Made by a program: the position numbers and the translations under genes
DNA from: an uncultured Pseudomonadales bacterium
GTDB taxonomy: Bacteria; Pseudomonadota; Gammaproteobacteria; Pseudomonadales; Porticoccaceae
Assembly: GCA_943846685.1 (NCBI GenBank)
Contig: OX044363.1
Span: 62,001-126,000, forward strand
Direction of reading: 5' to 3'
Length of the DNA stretch: 64,000 nucleotides
Notes under the pieces: generated by a model
The model's database searches: none
Told to the model about the DNA's origin: nothing
What the model saw: only the letters and a program-made list of their open reading frames with translations
Part shown: in pieces, positions 53,164 through 61,708 of the stretch
Layout of the letters: every line of letters starts with the position of its first letter
Position numbering within the stretch: the stretch's first letter is position 1

Positions 53164-53697
53164 TCAAAACTCCTGAATCATTAAGGTGATAACTATAAGG
53201 TGTAAAAGGCAGACAAGCGCCGTGAGTTGCACGCGCATTTTCCAGTAGCCTGATTCCCGGAAATCTTTTTCAGAGCCCTGCTGGCCTCTTATATGCTCAA
53301 ACTCACGCTCGCAGAACAGCACGGCTAAAAACCCGGACAGTAACAATGCCAGCGCAAAGATCGACATAATCGGCGCCAGATAGATAAGCAGAGTACAGCT
53401 CCAGGCACTAAGGGCAATCAGGTTACTGAATATCAACACTGCATTGGCTGACTGCCGGCAATCCCCAGAGACCGCTTTGCCCCATAGCGCGCCACATAAA
53501 AAGCTGAGAATAATCGCGCTGTAAGTAACAAACACATAGGGTGCATAGAAACCGAACAGTGACGCACTCTCAAACCCTTGGGCGGACAATGTCCCCTGAA
53601 TCATTAGCAGGACTGGCAATAAGAAAGGGATCAAACCAGCAAATCCTAATACTTTCGCTGTTCCGAAAGCAGAGCGCTCCGGACTGAGTATATTCAT
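53164..53697 (-). CDS. DUF3429-family membrane protein
   Basis: The 177-residue product has about five hydrophobic segments and the DUF3429-like start K-V-L-G-F-A-G-L-I-P-F at about 15-25, then S-F-L-C-G-A-L-W-G near 65-73. The family is of unknown function and is found in marine and other proteobacteria, often near photolyase genes. It is the first gene of the DUF3429-DCC-SDR operon and is divergent from cryptochrome DASH across 164 nt. Confidence 0.78.
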   Translation of the reverse strand: MNILSPERSAFGTAKVLGFAGLIPFLLPVLLMIQGTLSAQGFESASLFGFYAPYVFVTYSAIILSFLCGALWGKAVSGDCRQSANAVLIFSNLIALSAWSCTLLIYLAPIMSIFALALLLSGFLAVLFCEREFEHIRGQQGSEKDFRESGYWKMRVQLTALVCLLHLIVITLMIQEF

Positions 53698-53861
53698 TCT
53701 CTTTTACACTGAAATTGTTATTTCTATTTCTACGCGATAAAGCCTTGATTGGATTGCCAGAAAAACCTTTAAACAGAGGGTTAGCAGCCAATCCAAAATA
53801 GAAGCTACAACGTAATAATATGATCTATGCAGGGCAAAATAATTTTAGGGAGTAACTGATT

Positions 53862-55214
53862 ATGGCATTGGATCCAGTCAAAAAAATCGGATTATTTTGG
53901 TTTACCAATGACTTGCGCATTGATGACAACCCAGCCCTTCACCAAGCGGCAGATGAAGTCGACACGCTTATATGCCTCTACTGCATTCGTCCAAAATCAA
54001 CCTTTTCCGACCAACAGGCACCCAGCAAGCTGTCACCAAATCGTCAGCAGTTTTTATTTGATAGTCTAATCGATTTAGAAAAATCACTGGCCGAAAAGGG
54101 ACAACAGCTGTTAGTTGAATTTAAATCCCCTGCGGATGCCATTCCCGAATTGATTACCCAATATAATATCTCGCATATTTACCGCAGCAATAATGCTAGT
54201 GAATACAAGCGTAAAATCTGGGACACCCTAAATAAACGCTATAGCATGATCCAGTTTAATCAGATCGACAGTCACACCTTATTTGATAAATCACAGCTGC
54301 CATTTACTCTCGACAAACTGCCGGATAGCTTTTCCAAATTCCGACGAATGGTTTCAGATATTGCTGTAAGAGCACCGCTGGGGAAACCACCCCAGCTTCC
54401 AATCAGCAGTTTAACGACTAAACAAGATTGGCAAACAGTCTGGAAAGGCATCTGGAAAGCAGAGCCACTCCACAAACAACTCAGCGAAGATCAATTATTT
54501 AAAGGTGGCTCTCAGGCCGGCAAGCAACATCTACAAAATTACTTTAACAGTAAAAGTGCTAGCAGCTATAAAGAGACTCGCAATGGACTCGATGGCCTAA
54601 GCTATTCGACCAAGTTTTCACCCTGGCTGAGCAATGGCAGCATTTCTGCCCGACAGATTATTAGCGAACTGCAAAAGTATGAAACTGAAGCTGAAGCCAA
54701 TGAGTCCACCTACTGGATTTACTTTGAGCTGTTGTGGCGAGAATATTTTCAATGGTATGCACACAACCATCGAGCAAAGCTGTTTAAATTTAATGGTATT
54801 AAAAACAGCAATCCGACAACCAGTTTTTATCCGGAACGCTTCCAGAAATGGTGTCAGGGCAATACCCCCTACCCCATAGTCAACGCCTGCATGAAACAGT
54901 TAAATGCCACCGGCTATATGTCCAATCGTGGCCGACAGTTGGTCGCCAGCTGTTTTGTTCACGAGCTAAATCTCGACTGGCGCTATGGTGCCGCCTATAT
55001 GGAGCAACAGCTTATCGACTATGATGTTGCCTCCAACTGGGGAAACTGGCAGTACCTTGCCGGCGTTGGCGCAGACCCTCGAGGTCATCGACGTTTTGAT
55101 CTCGGGAAACAGACACAAATCTACGACCCCGAAAGATTATTTATAAAGCGCTGGGGCGGTGATCAGCACCTTGAAAAACTCGACTCCAGAGATACAGTGG
55201 ACTGGCCAATCTAA
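53862..55214 (+). CDS. cryD: Cryptochrome DASH
   Basis: Cry-DASH proteins bind FAD and repair CPD lesions in single-stranded DNA or act as blue-light sensors. The 450-residue product has the antenna domain start G-L-F-W-F-T-N-D-L-R-I-D-D-N-P at about 10-24. The FAD domain includes W-R-E-Y-F-Q-W near 296-302, N-A-C-M-K-Q-L near 341-347 and N-R-G-R-Q near 358-362, with the W-R-Y-G-A segment near 375. A GGAG ribosome binding site precedes the ATG. It is followed closely by an Fe-S photolyase gene. Confidence 0.93.
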   Translation: MALDPVKKIGLFWFTNDLRIDDNPALHQAADEVDTLICLYCIRPKSTFSDQQAPSKLSPNRQQFLFDSLIDLEKSLAEKGQQLLVEFKSPADAIPELITQYNISHIYRSNNASEYKRKIWDTLNKRYSMIQFNQIDSHTLFDKSQLPFTLDKLPDSFSKFRRMVSDIAVRAPLGKPPQLPISSLTTKQDWQTVWKGIWKAEPLHKQLSEDQLFKGGSQAGKQHLQNYFNSKSASSYKETRNGLDGLSYSTKFSPWLSNGSISARQIISELQKYETEAEANESTYWIYFELLWREYFQWYAHNHRAKLFKFNGIKNSNPTTSFYPERFQKWCQGNTPYPIVNACMKQLNATGYMSNRGRQLVASCFVHELNLDWRYGAAYMEQQLIDYDVASNWGNWQYLAGVGADPRGHRRFDLGKQTQIYDPERLFIKRWGGDQHLEKLDSRDTVDWPI

Positions 55215-55268
55215 ATTTTCGGTACAGTAATAATCCGAAAAAAAATAACTACAATAAAATTAATAACT

Positions 55269-56822
55269 ATGCAGAAATTCCATACCCTAAGATTAATTCT
55301 CGGCGATCAACTTAACAGCGGCCACTCTTGGTATCGCGAAAAAGATGATGGCGTGCTCTATATTATTGCCGAACTGCATCAAGAAGCCGGTTATGTAAAA
55401 CATCATATTCAAAAAATATGCGCTTTTTTTGCCGCGATGGAAAACTTTGCCGGCGCCCTTCAATCGGCCGGCCATCAGGTTAAGCATTTAACCCTCGACG
55501 ACAACGCCGCCTATAAAGACCTCAGCGACTTAATAGTCCAACTCTGCCAGCAGTATCAGATTGAAAAATTTGAATATCAGCAACCGGATGAATATCGCCT
55601 CGTCCAACAGATGCAAAATTTATCCCTGGGTTCAGTTACTGTTAGCTGCTGTGACAGCGAGCACTTTTTACTCCCCAGCGAAGAGATCAGCGAATATATA
55701 AATCCCGGAAAGCACAACCGCATGGAATCCTTCTATCGGAAAATGCGTGTGCGTTTTAATTTACTCATGGACAGTGATCAGCCCCGTGGAGGACGCTGGA
55801 ATTTCGATGGCGAAAACCGTCAAAAACTCAAGCCCGCGGATATTGCCGAACTGCCAGAGCCACTCTTATTTGCCAATCCGGTCGGTGATATTTTACAGCG
55901 TATAGAACGTCATAAAATAAGCACCATAGGCACAGCTACAGAATCTTTGCTGTGGCCGGTCAATCGCCAACAGTCTCTGCAGTTACTGGGATTTTTCTGT
56001 GATCACTGCCTGCCAAATTTCGGCCGTTTTCAGGATGCTATGACCGCGCAGACCGATAAGCGTTGGAGTCTCTACCACTCAAGAATCTCATTTGCCCTAA
56101 ACAGCAAAATACTCCACCCGATGGAAGTGGTCGAAGCGGCATTAAAACGTTTTGAGCAAAAAGGGACACCAAAGGTTGATATAGCCCAGGTCGAGGGCTT
56201 TATTCGGCAGATTATAGGTTGGCGTGAATATGTGCGGGCGGTGTACTGGGCTAATATGCCCGAATATGCTGAACTTAATTCATTGGCTGCAACCGCTGAT
56301 TTACCGGAGTATTTCTGGACTGGGAAAACCAAAATGTCCTGTATGAAGCAGGCGATTGATCAATCGCTAGACTACGCCTACGCCCATCATATTCAACGTT
56401 TAATGGTAACCGGAAATTTTGCCATGCTCGCGGGTATAGACCCCGACCAGATGGATAACTGGTATCTGGGTATTTATATCGACGCGATCGAATGGGTCGA
56501 AATGCCAAATACTCGCGGCATGAGTCAATTTGCCGATGGCGGACTAATCGCCACCAAACCCTATGCCGCCAGTGGCAGTTATATCAATAAAATGAGCGAC
56601 TACTGTAAAGACTGCCACTACAGTGTAAAAGAGCGTTTTACTGAAAATGCCTGCCCTTTTAACAGCCTCTACTGGCACTTTATGACTCGTCATGGAGACA
56701 GGTTTTCCAGAAACCCGCGCACGGCAATGGCCTACCGCAGTTGGGATAAAATGGATGCAGAGGTCAAGCAGTCTCTACTGCAAAGAGCCGAGTACTGCCT
56801 GACTAATATTGAGAGCCTATAA
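55269..56822 (+). CDS. Fe-S bacterial photolyase/cryptochrome (PhrB-like)
   Basis: This is a member of the iron-sulfur bacterial cryptochromes and photolyases, whose known relative PhrB repairs 6-4 photoproducts and which bind FAD and a lumazine-type antenna. The 517-residue product has the N-terminal L-R-L-I-L-G-D-Q-L near 8-16. It has the four cluster cysteines C358, C446, C449 and C462; the 3- and 13-residue spacings match PhrB. The final R-M-R/Y-R-S-W-D-K segments are intact. It lies 54 nt after cry-DASH. Confidence 0.93.
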   Translation: MQKFHTLRLILGDQLNSGHSWYREKDDGVLYIIAELHQEAGYVKHHIQKICAFFAAMENFAGALQSAGHQVKHLTLDDNAAYKDLSDLIVQLCQQYQIEKFEYQQPDEYRLVQQMQNLSLGSVTVSCCDSEHFLLPSEEISEYINPGKHNRMESFYRKMRVRFNLLMDSDQPRGGRWNFDGENRQKLKPADIAELPEPLLFANPVGDILQRIERHKISTIGTATESLLWPVNRQQSLQLLGFFCDHCLPNFGRFQDAMTAQTDKRWSLYHSRISFALNSKILHPMEVVEAALKRFEQKGTPKVDIAQVEGFIRQIIGWREYVRAVYWANMPEYAELNSLAATADLPEYFWTGKTKMSCMKQAIDQSLDYAYAHHIQRLMVTGNFAMLAGIDPDQMDNWYLGIYIDAIEWVEMPNTRGMSQFADGGLIATKPYAASGSYINKMSDYCKDCHYSVKERFTENACPFNSLYWHFMTRHGDRFSRNPRTAMAYRSWDKMDAEVKQSLLQRAEYCLTNIESL

Positions 56823-56841
56823 AGTCAATTTTGTAAAAAAT

Positions 56842-58134
56842 TTACTTTTTAGAAACCTCTACCAACGCATCCATTATTTCACGGTAATTGGTGAAGAATT
56901 CTTTTGAAATTCCATCGTCAAAGGTTACCGGCGTAGCCACATTACCGCGGATTTTTATAATACCAATCGAGTCGAGAAACTGTGCGGCGCGGCGGCGGAA
57001 ATCAACCGACCCAAGCCAGTTGATATAACTTAAGGGGCCCCACTTCTGAACCGATCCGCCGGTTGAGTGATACTTTGTAATTCTTGTAAAGACCAAATCA
57101 TTCTCTCGATCGACAAAAATATACTGACCAAATTTTCCGCTGTTATTAAAGATAACCGCCTTCTCATCATTGCGGGAATTCCACCAGTGCAGAGAGTAAC
57201 CGCGCTGCTGATTAATCGTCTGACTATTTAAATCTCCCCATACCACAGAGAATGTCTGATCCACATAATCGGCAGAAATAATCTGTTCGTTATTCCACTT
57301 TCCATCGCGAGAAAACAGTAACCCAAAGCGTGAATACTGACGCGCTGTTGTATCAATACAGCAGTAGGTAAGAGGATTACCTGCCGCATCGCGCCACAGA
57401 GTGACATCGGTCAGACCAATTTTATTCAGTACCCGCTCAGTCAGTAACACATCAGCGGCCACCCCTGTTGCCTGCTGCAAGATATCCGCCAGTAACATTG
57501 AATTGACATTGTTGTACTGAAAAACCTTACCGGCTGGCTGCTCATAACCCACCGAGCGCGCGTACTCGAGATGATCGCTGGTGAAGAACATTTTTTCATG
57601 TTCATGATCCGGCATTTCAAGACCACTGCTCATATCCAAAAGATCGCGAATAGTAATCTCCGAACGCTGATCATTAAAATAATCCAGATACTCTGCAACC
57701 CGGTCGTCGAGGCTGCCAATCTCACCGCGATCGATAGAAATACCGATCAGCGAAGCATAAAAGCTTTTAGCCATCGACCAGGAGGTCCCATAGGAAGCTT
57801 GATCGTAGCCATTGGCATAGCGCTCACCAACCAGAAAACCATCCTTGATTAACACCACCGCCTGAGTGGCTGAATCTGAAAAAGACAGATCGAATAATTT
57901 TTTTATTTTTTGTTCGTCAATGCCCAGCTCAGAAGGAGCCTTGGTTTGCCATTGCTGCTGCGGATATTCAAGTGCTGTGTTTTTTGAATTGCTTTTTAAT
58001 TCAGTATTTTTTATCTCAATTTTTAGCTCATTCTCTGGCTGATCATATTGATCAATATGATGCTCAGAAAAACTACTAATTGGAAAAAACAAAACCGCAA
58101 AAAAACCACAGACAACAACGCTAAATCTCCCCAT
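56842..58134 (-). CDS. Exported serine hydrolase (beta-lactamase class C-like)
   Basis: The product has an N-terminal signal segment and the serine beta-lactamase fold signatures: S-M-A-K (about S120 counted from this start) and Y-N-N near 211. A weak H-S-T-G-G-S segment stands in for the K-T-G box. It resembles EstB-type esterases and 6-aminohexanoate-dimer-hydrolase-like proteins, so antibiotic hydrolysis is not implied. I chose the ATG at 58134 because GGAGAGG lies just upstream; the ATG at 58146 overlaps that site. Confidence 0.85.
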   Translation of the reverse strand: MGRFSVVVCGFFAVLFFPISSFSEHHIDQYDQPENELKIEIKNTELKSNSKNTALEYPQQQWQTKAPSELGIDEQKIKKLFDLSFSDSATQAVVLIKDGFLVGERYANGYDQASYGTSWSMAKSFYASLIGISIDRGEIGSLDDRVAEYLDYFNDQRSEITIRDLLDMSSGLEMPDHEHEKMFFTSDHLEYARSVGYEQPAGKVFQYNNVNSMLLADILQQATGVAADVLLTERVLNKIGLTDVTLWRDAAGNPLTYCCIDTTARQYSRFGLLFSRDGKWNNEQIISADYVDQTFSVVWGDLNSQTINQQRGYSLHWWNSRNDEKAVIFNNSGKFGQYIFVDRENDLVFTRITKYHSTGGSVQKWGPLSYINWLGSVDFRRRAAQFLDSIGIIKIRGNVATPVTFDDGISKEFFTNYREIMDALVEVSKK

Positions 58135-58146
58135 AACCCTCTCCAT

Positions 58147-58358
58147 TTATATTATTCTCTTAGTATAACGTTTTAACCCGAAAACATTTCAATCTCGATT
58201 ATTTGCACTTTTTTTTAAATTACTATACGTTATGTTCAGCAACTGAATCTTGAAACATAAAAATAGATAGGTTGCGCATGGGGCTCAGTTAGTCTCCTAA
58301 TAATAAGAAGCACGCTGATGCTCATAATAATAACAATATCTAACTGTAGGGGTAACAC
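58147..58358. promoter_or_regulatory. Divergent regulatory region between serine hydrolase and proteorhodopsin
   Basis: This 212-nt AT-rich gap must hold promoters for both genes. ATAACGT at 58165-58171 and ACGTTAT at 58227-58233 form an inverted pair 55 nt apart. A TATACT on the minus strand (58162-58167) and a TTGCAC ... TACGTT pair (58203-58208, 58226-58231) on the plus strand are candidate promoter elements. No known operator was recognised. Confidence 0.4.
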
Positions 58359-59048
58359 ATGACAAACAACCTAGCAGCTAACGATCCTGTTGGCATTTCA
58401 TTTTGGCTTATATCTATGGCGTTGGTTGCTGCCACAGCATTCTTCTTCGTTGAACGCGATCGTGTCGCGGGCAAGTGGAAGACTTCTCTGACAGTATCTG
58501 GCCTGGTTACTCTGATCGCCGCTGTGCACTATTTCTATATGCGCGATGTATGGGTATCAACCGGTACTTCACCAACTGTCTTCCGTTATATCGACTGGTT
58601 ACTGACTGTGCCACTGTTGATGATCGAGTTCTACTTGATTCTCTCTGCAGTCGCCAAAGTACCGGCTGGTGTATTCTGGCGCTTATTGATCGGTTCCGTG
58701 ACTATGCTTGGATTCGGTTATGCTGGCGAATCAGGAATGATGGACGCTAAAGTCGCATTTGTACCTTCAATGCTGGCTTGGGGTTACATCATTTGGGAAA
58801 TCTTTAAAGGTGAAGCAAGCCAGATCAATGCTGGTCTTGCCAATGCTAACGTTCAAAAAGCCTATAAGACTATGACTTTACTGGTCACTGTAGGTTGGTC
58901 AATTTATCCGTTGGGCTATGTCTTCGGTTACTTTGGCGGTGGCGCAGACGCGGTCACTCTGAACGTTGTCTACAACATAGCTGACTTCTGGAACAAGATC
59001 GCCTTCGGTGTTGTTATCTGGGCAGCAGCAGTAGCTGATTCAGAGTAA
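58359..59048 (+). CDS. Green-absorbing proteorhodopsin (light-driven proton pump)
   Basis: Proteorhodopsin pumps protons outward using retinal. The 229-residue seven-helix protein has the counter-ion and donor residues R-Y-I-D-W (D79, GPR D97), T83 (T101) and E90 (E108), the H57 (H75) and the retinal lysine in D-F-W-N-K (K213). L87 at the spectral position 105 predicts green tuning. No N-terminal signal peptide is present, unlike SAR86 GPR. It is followed by a terminator and then by the carotenoid operon. Confidence 0.98.
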   Translation: MTNNLAANDPVGISFWLISMALVAATAFFFVERDRVAGKWKTSLTVSGLVTLIAAVHYFYMRDVWVSTGTSPTVFRYIDWLLTVPLLMIEFYLILSAVAKVPAGVFWRLLIGSVTMLGFGYAGESGMMDAKVAFVPSMLAWGYIIWEIFKGEASQINAGLANANVQKAYKTMTLLVTVGWSIYPLGYVFGYFGGGADAVTLNVVYNIADFWNKIAFGVVIWAAAVADSE

Positions 59049-59070
59049 TCTGACTTAGTAGATACAAGGG

Positions 59071-59095
59071 AAAGAGCCAGCAATGCTGGCTCTTT
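59071..59095 (+). terminator. Hairpin terminator after proteorhodopsin
   Basis: aaagagccagc (59071-59081) and gctggctcttt (59085-59095) pair perfectly over 11 bp with a 3-nt loop. A short T/C-rich tract follows, so termination may be partial. A second weaker stem (ctaccc/gggtag, 59100-59116) follows. Confidence 0.7.
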
Positions 59096-59207
59096 CTCTC
59101 TACCCTACTCGGGTAGTTAAGAAAAAATAACGATAAAAAAGAAACTGTAAATAAAAGCACCTGTCTATAACAAACAGCTGCCAATAAAAATAATAAGGGT
59201 ACTAACA

Positions 59208-60197
59208 ATGTTCCCAGCACAGTTAAAAAAGAATTCAGACCTACCCAATAGTTTATTAGAGCTAGAGCGTCTCTTTAAGTGCGAAATGCCAGATTCTCAA
59301 AGCACACTGGCACCAGCCGCTCGCTATCATTTTAAAAATCCCGGTAAGTCTTTTCGCGCGCAACTTGCGCTGACTAGCGGCATTTCGCTAGGTCTAAACC
59401 AACAGGATAATCTGCACTGGGCAGCGGCTTGCGAGCTACTGCACAATGCCTCGCTGATACACGACGATATCAGCGACGCCAGCACCCACCGACGTGGTCA
59501 AGAGAGCATTAATCAGCACTTTGGTGCAGATATGGCACTCTGCCTCGGCGACTGGATGGTGGCCAAAGCCTTTGAGCTCGGCGCTAGAAACAGCCTTCAC
59601 GGTGGCAAACTGGCAGCCTTGTTAGCTCAGGCAATGCAAGAGACTTGCAGTGGTCAAATATCCGATATTACCCAGCGCGAATGCGCCGACCTGGAAAACT
59701 GGCAGCGCATTGCCAAAGGCAAAACCGCGCCATTGCTAATTGCCCCAATCAAAGGCGCCGCTATAGCCGCCGGTCTCGATGAAGACCTGCAGAGCCTTGA
59801 AAAGCTGGTCGGCTTCTGTGGTCTCGCCTATCAGGGGCGCAATGATATCGATGACATTATTCCCTCCAGCCATCGCTCCAGTGACCTCGATGGCCGCAAG
59901 CCCAATTTGGTGGTCAGTTTGTTTGCTGAACATGGCCCCAACTGTGATGATTTTAATCAGTGGTACCAGTCTGACGACCTCAGCAAACTGAGCCACTGGC
60001 AGAAGCGCATCGCCACCAGCGATGTGATCTTGCAAGCCAATCAATCGGTCGACTACTGGCTGGCTCAGGCCGAGTTATTGGTGCTTTCAGTACCGCCTCA
60101 ACTGCAGGCGGTCAGCGCTGGAATAGTCAGCTCAGTCAAGGGAAAAGGGCACAGTAGTGCAACCAACAATATTAAAAACCAGGGACGGATCGCTTGA
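59208..60197 (+). CDS. crtE: Geranylgeranyl diphosphate synthase CrtE
   Basis: CrtE makes the C20 precursor of carotenoids. The 329-residue product has the first aspartate-rich motif H-D-D-I-S-D (D86-D90). The second motif reads Y-Q-G-R-N-D-I-D-D, with Asn in place of the first Asp of the usual D-D-x-x-D. An AAGGG-type ribosome binding site precedes the ATG. It is the first gene of crtE-I-B-Y-blh and its stop overlaps the crtI TTG start. Confidence 0.93.
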   Translation: MFPAQLKKNSDLPNSLLELERLFKCEMPDSQSTLAPAARYHFKNPGKSFRAQLALTSGISLGLNQQDNLHWAAACELLHNASLIHDDISDASTHRRGQESINQHFGADMALCLGDWMVAKAFELGARNSLHGGKLAALLAQAMQETCSGQISDITQRECADLENWQRIAKGKTAPLLIAPIKGAAIAAGLDEDLQSLEKLVGFCGLAYQGRNDIDDIIPSSHRSSDLDGRKPNLVVSLFAEHGPNCDDFNQWYQSDDLSKLSHWQKRIATSDVILQANQSVDYWLAQAELLVLSVPPQLQAVSAGIVSSVKGKGHSSATNNIKNQGRIA

Positions 60198-61705
60198 CAC
60201 AAACAACAGAGCAGGACGCTACAAACACGCAAACAGCAATAATTATCGGAGCAGGATTTGCCGGTATAGCAACAGCACTAAGATTGCGCGCACTGGGTTA
60301 TGAAGTCACCCTTCTAGAACGACTGCAAAGTATTGGCGGCCGCGCCCAGGTATTTGAACGCGGCGGCTATCGTCACGATGCAGGTCCTACGGTTATTACC
60401 GCCCCCTTTCTATTTGACGAACTGTTTGAACTGTTCGACGAGAAGCTTGAAGACCATCTCGAATTTGTGCCTCTAGATCCGTTTTACCGTTTTCACTTTG
60501 CCGATGGCAGTCAATTTGACTACCGCGCATCCATAGACGACACCTTGGACGAAATACGCCGCTTTAATCCAGATGATGCCGACGGCTATTTAAAACTACT
60601 GGAAAAATCCAAGCGCGTTTACGATATTGGCTTCAAACAACTCGTACACCGCCCCTTTACTCGGGTCTGGGATATGGTCAAACAGATTCCGGCACTGCTA
60701 ATGCTCAAGTGCTATCGCAGCGTCTCGCAGATGGTTAACAGCCATCTCAAGCACCCGCTAATTCGTCAGGCATTCTCTATTCATCCGCTATTAGTCGGTG
60801 GCAATCCCTTTAAAACCACCGCCATCTACACGCTGATTCACTATCTGGAGCGACGCTGGGGTGTGTTCTTCTGTATGGGTGGCACCGGCAAACTGGTGGA
60901 AGAATTATCGGCGCTAATGCAGCGTCACGGCATCAAAATTCAGCTCGGTGCAGATGTCGACGAAATTATTCTCGACGGCAAACGTGCCACAGGCGTGCGA
61001 CTTAATGGCGGCGAAGTATTAAATGCCGACCTAGTCGTTTTCGGTGGCGATCCCGAGACCTGTTACAAGCATCTGTTGCCGGCAAAGAAAACCTTCAGTC
61101 TGCCGAGCATTAAAAAACAGTATTCCATGGGCCTCTATGTGCTCTATTTCGGCACCCGCAAACTCTATCCAGATGTCGCCCATCACAGCATCTGGATGGG
61201 ACCGCGCTTTCAGGAACTGCTGTCAGAAATATTTGATAGCAAAAAAATGAGTGAAGACTTCTCGCTGTATGTGCACAGACCCACAGCCACCGATAAAAGC
61301 TTTGCGCCGGAAGGCTGCGAATCCTTTTACGTGCTGTGTCCAGTGCCCAATTTGCTCGGCGATATCAACTGGGAAACCGAAGGGCCAATACTGCGCGACA
61401 GAATTGTCGACGCTCTGGAAGAGACCATATTGCCAGAGCTCTCCTCAGTAATTGAAGAGGTGTTCTGGATGACGCCAGAGGATTTTGTTAAAGATTACCG
61501 CTCCATGCATGGCGCCGGTTTCTCCATCGAACCACGCCTTACCCAGTCAGCCTGGTTTCGCTTTCACAACCGCGACAGAGCCATCTCTAACCTCTACTTT
61601 GTCGGAGCCGGCACCCATCCCGGCGCAGGACTGCCCGGTGTAGTCAGCTCAGCAAAAGTGGTTGAAGAGCTGTTAACCGGTGTCGAGGTAGGCTCGGGGG
61701 GATAA
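60194..61705 (+). CDS. crtI: Phytoene desaturase CrtI
   Basis: CrtI desaturates phytoene to lycopene with FAD. The 503-residue product has the N-terminal G-A-G-F-A-G-I-A-T-A near 18-27 and the G-G-R-A-Q-V-F family segment at about 47-53. The C-terminal FAD loop V-G-A-G-T-H-P-G-A-G-L-P-G-V is also intact. The start is a TTG that overlaps the crtE stop (TTGA). crtB follows 3 nt after its stop. Confidence 0.95.
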   Translation: MTQTTEQDATNTQTAIIIGAGFAGIATALRLRALGYEVTLLERLQSIGGRAQVFERGGYRHDAGPTVITAPFLFDELFELFDEKLEDHLEFVPLDPFYRFHFADGSQFDYRASIDDTLDEIRRFNPDDADGYLKLLEKSKRVYDIGFKQLVHRPFTRVWDMVKQIPALLMLKCYRSVSQMVNSHLKHPLIRQAFSIHPLLVGGNPFKTTAIYTLIHYLERRWGVFFCMGGTGKLVEELSALMQRHGIKIQLGADVDEIILDGKRATGVRLNGGEVLNADLVVFGGDPETCYKHLLPAKKTFSLPSIKKQYSMGLYVLYFGTRKLYPDVAHHSIWMGPRFQELLSEIFDSKKMSEDFSLYVHRPTATDKSFAPEGCESFYVLCPVPNLLGDINWETEGPILRDRIVDALEETILPELSSVIEEVFWMTPEDFVKDYRSMHGAGFSIEPRLTQSAWFRFHNRDRAISNLYFVGAGTHPGAGLPGVVSSAKVVEELLTGVEVGSGG

Positions 61706-61708
61706 CTC

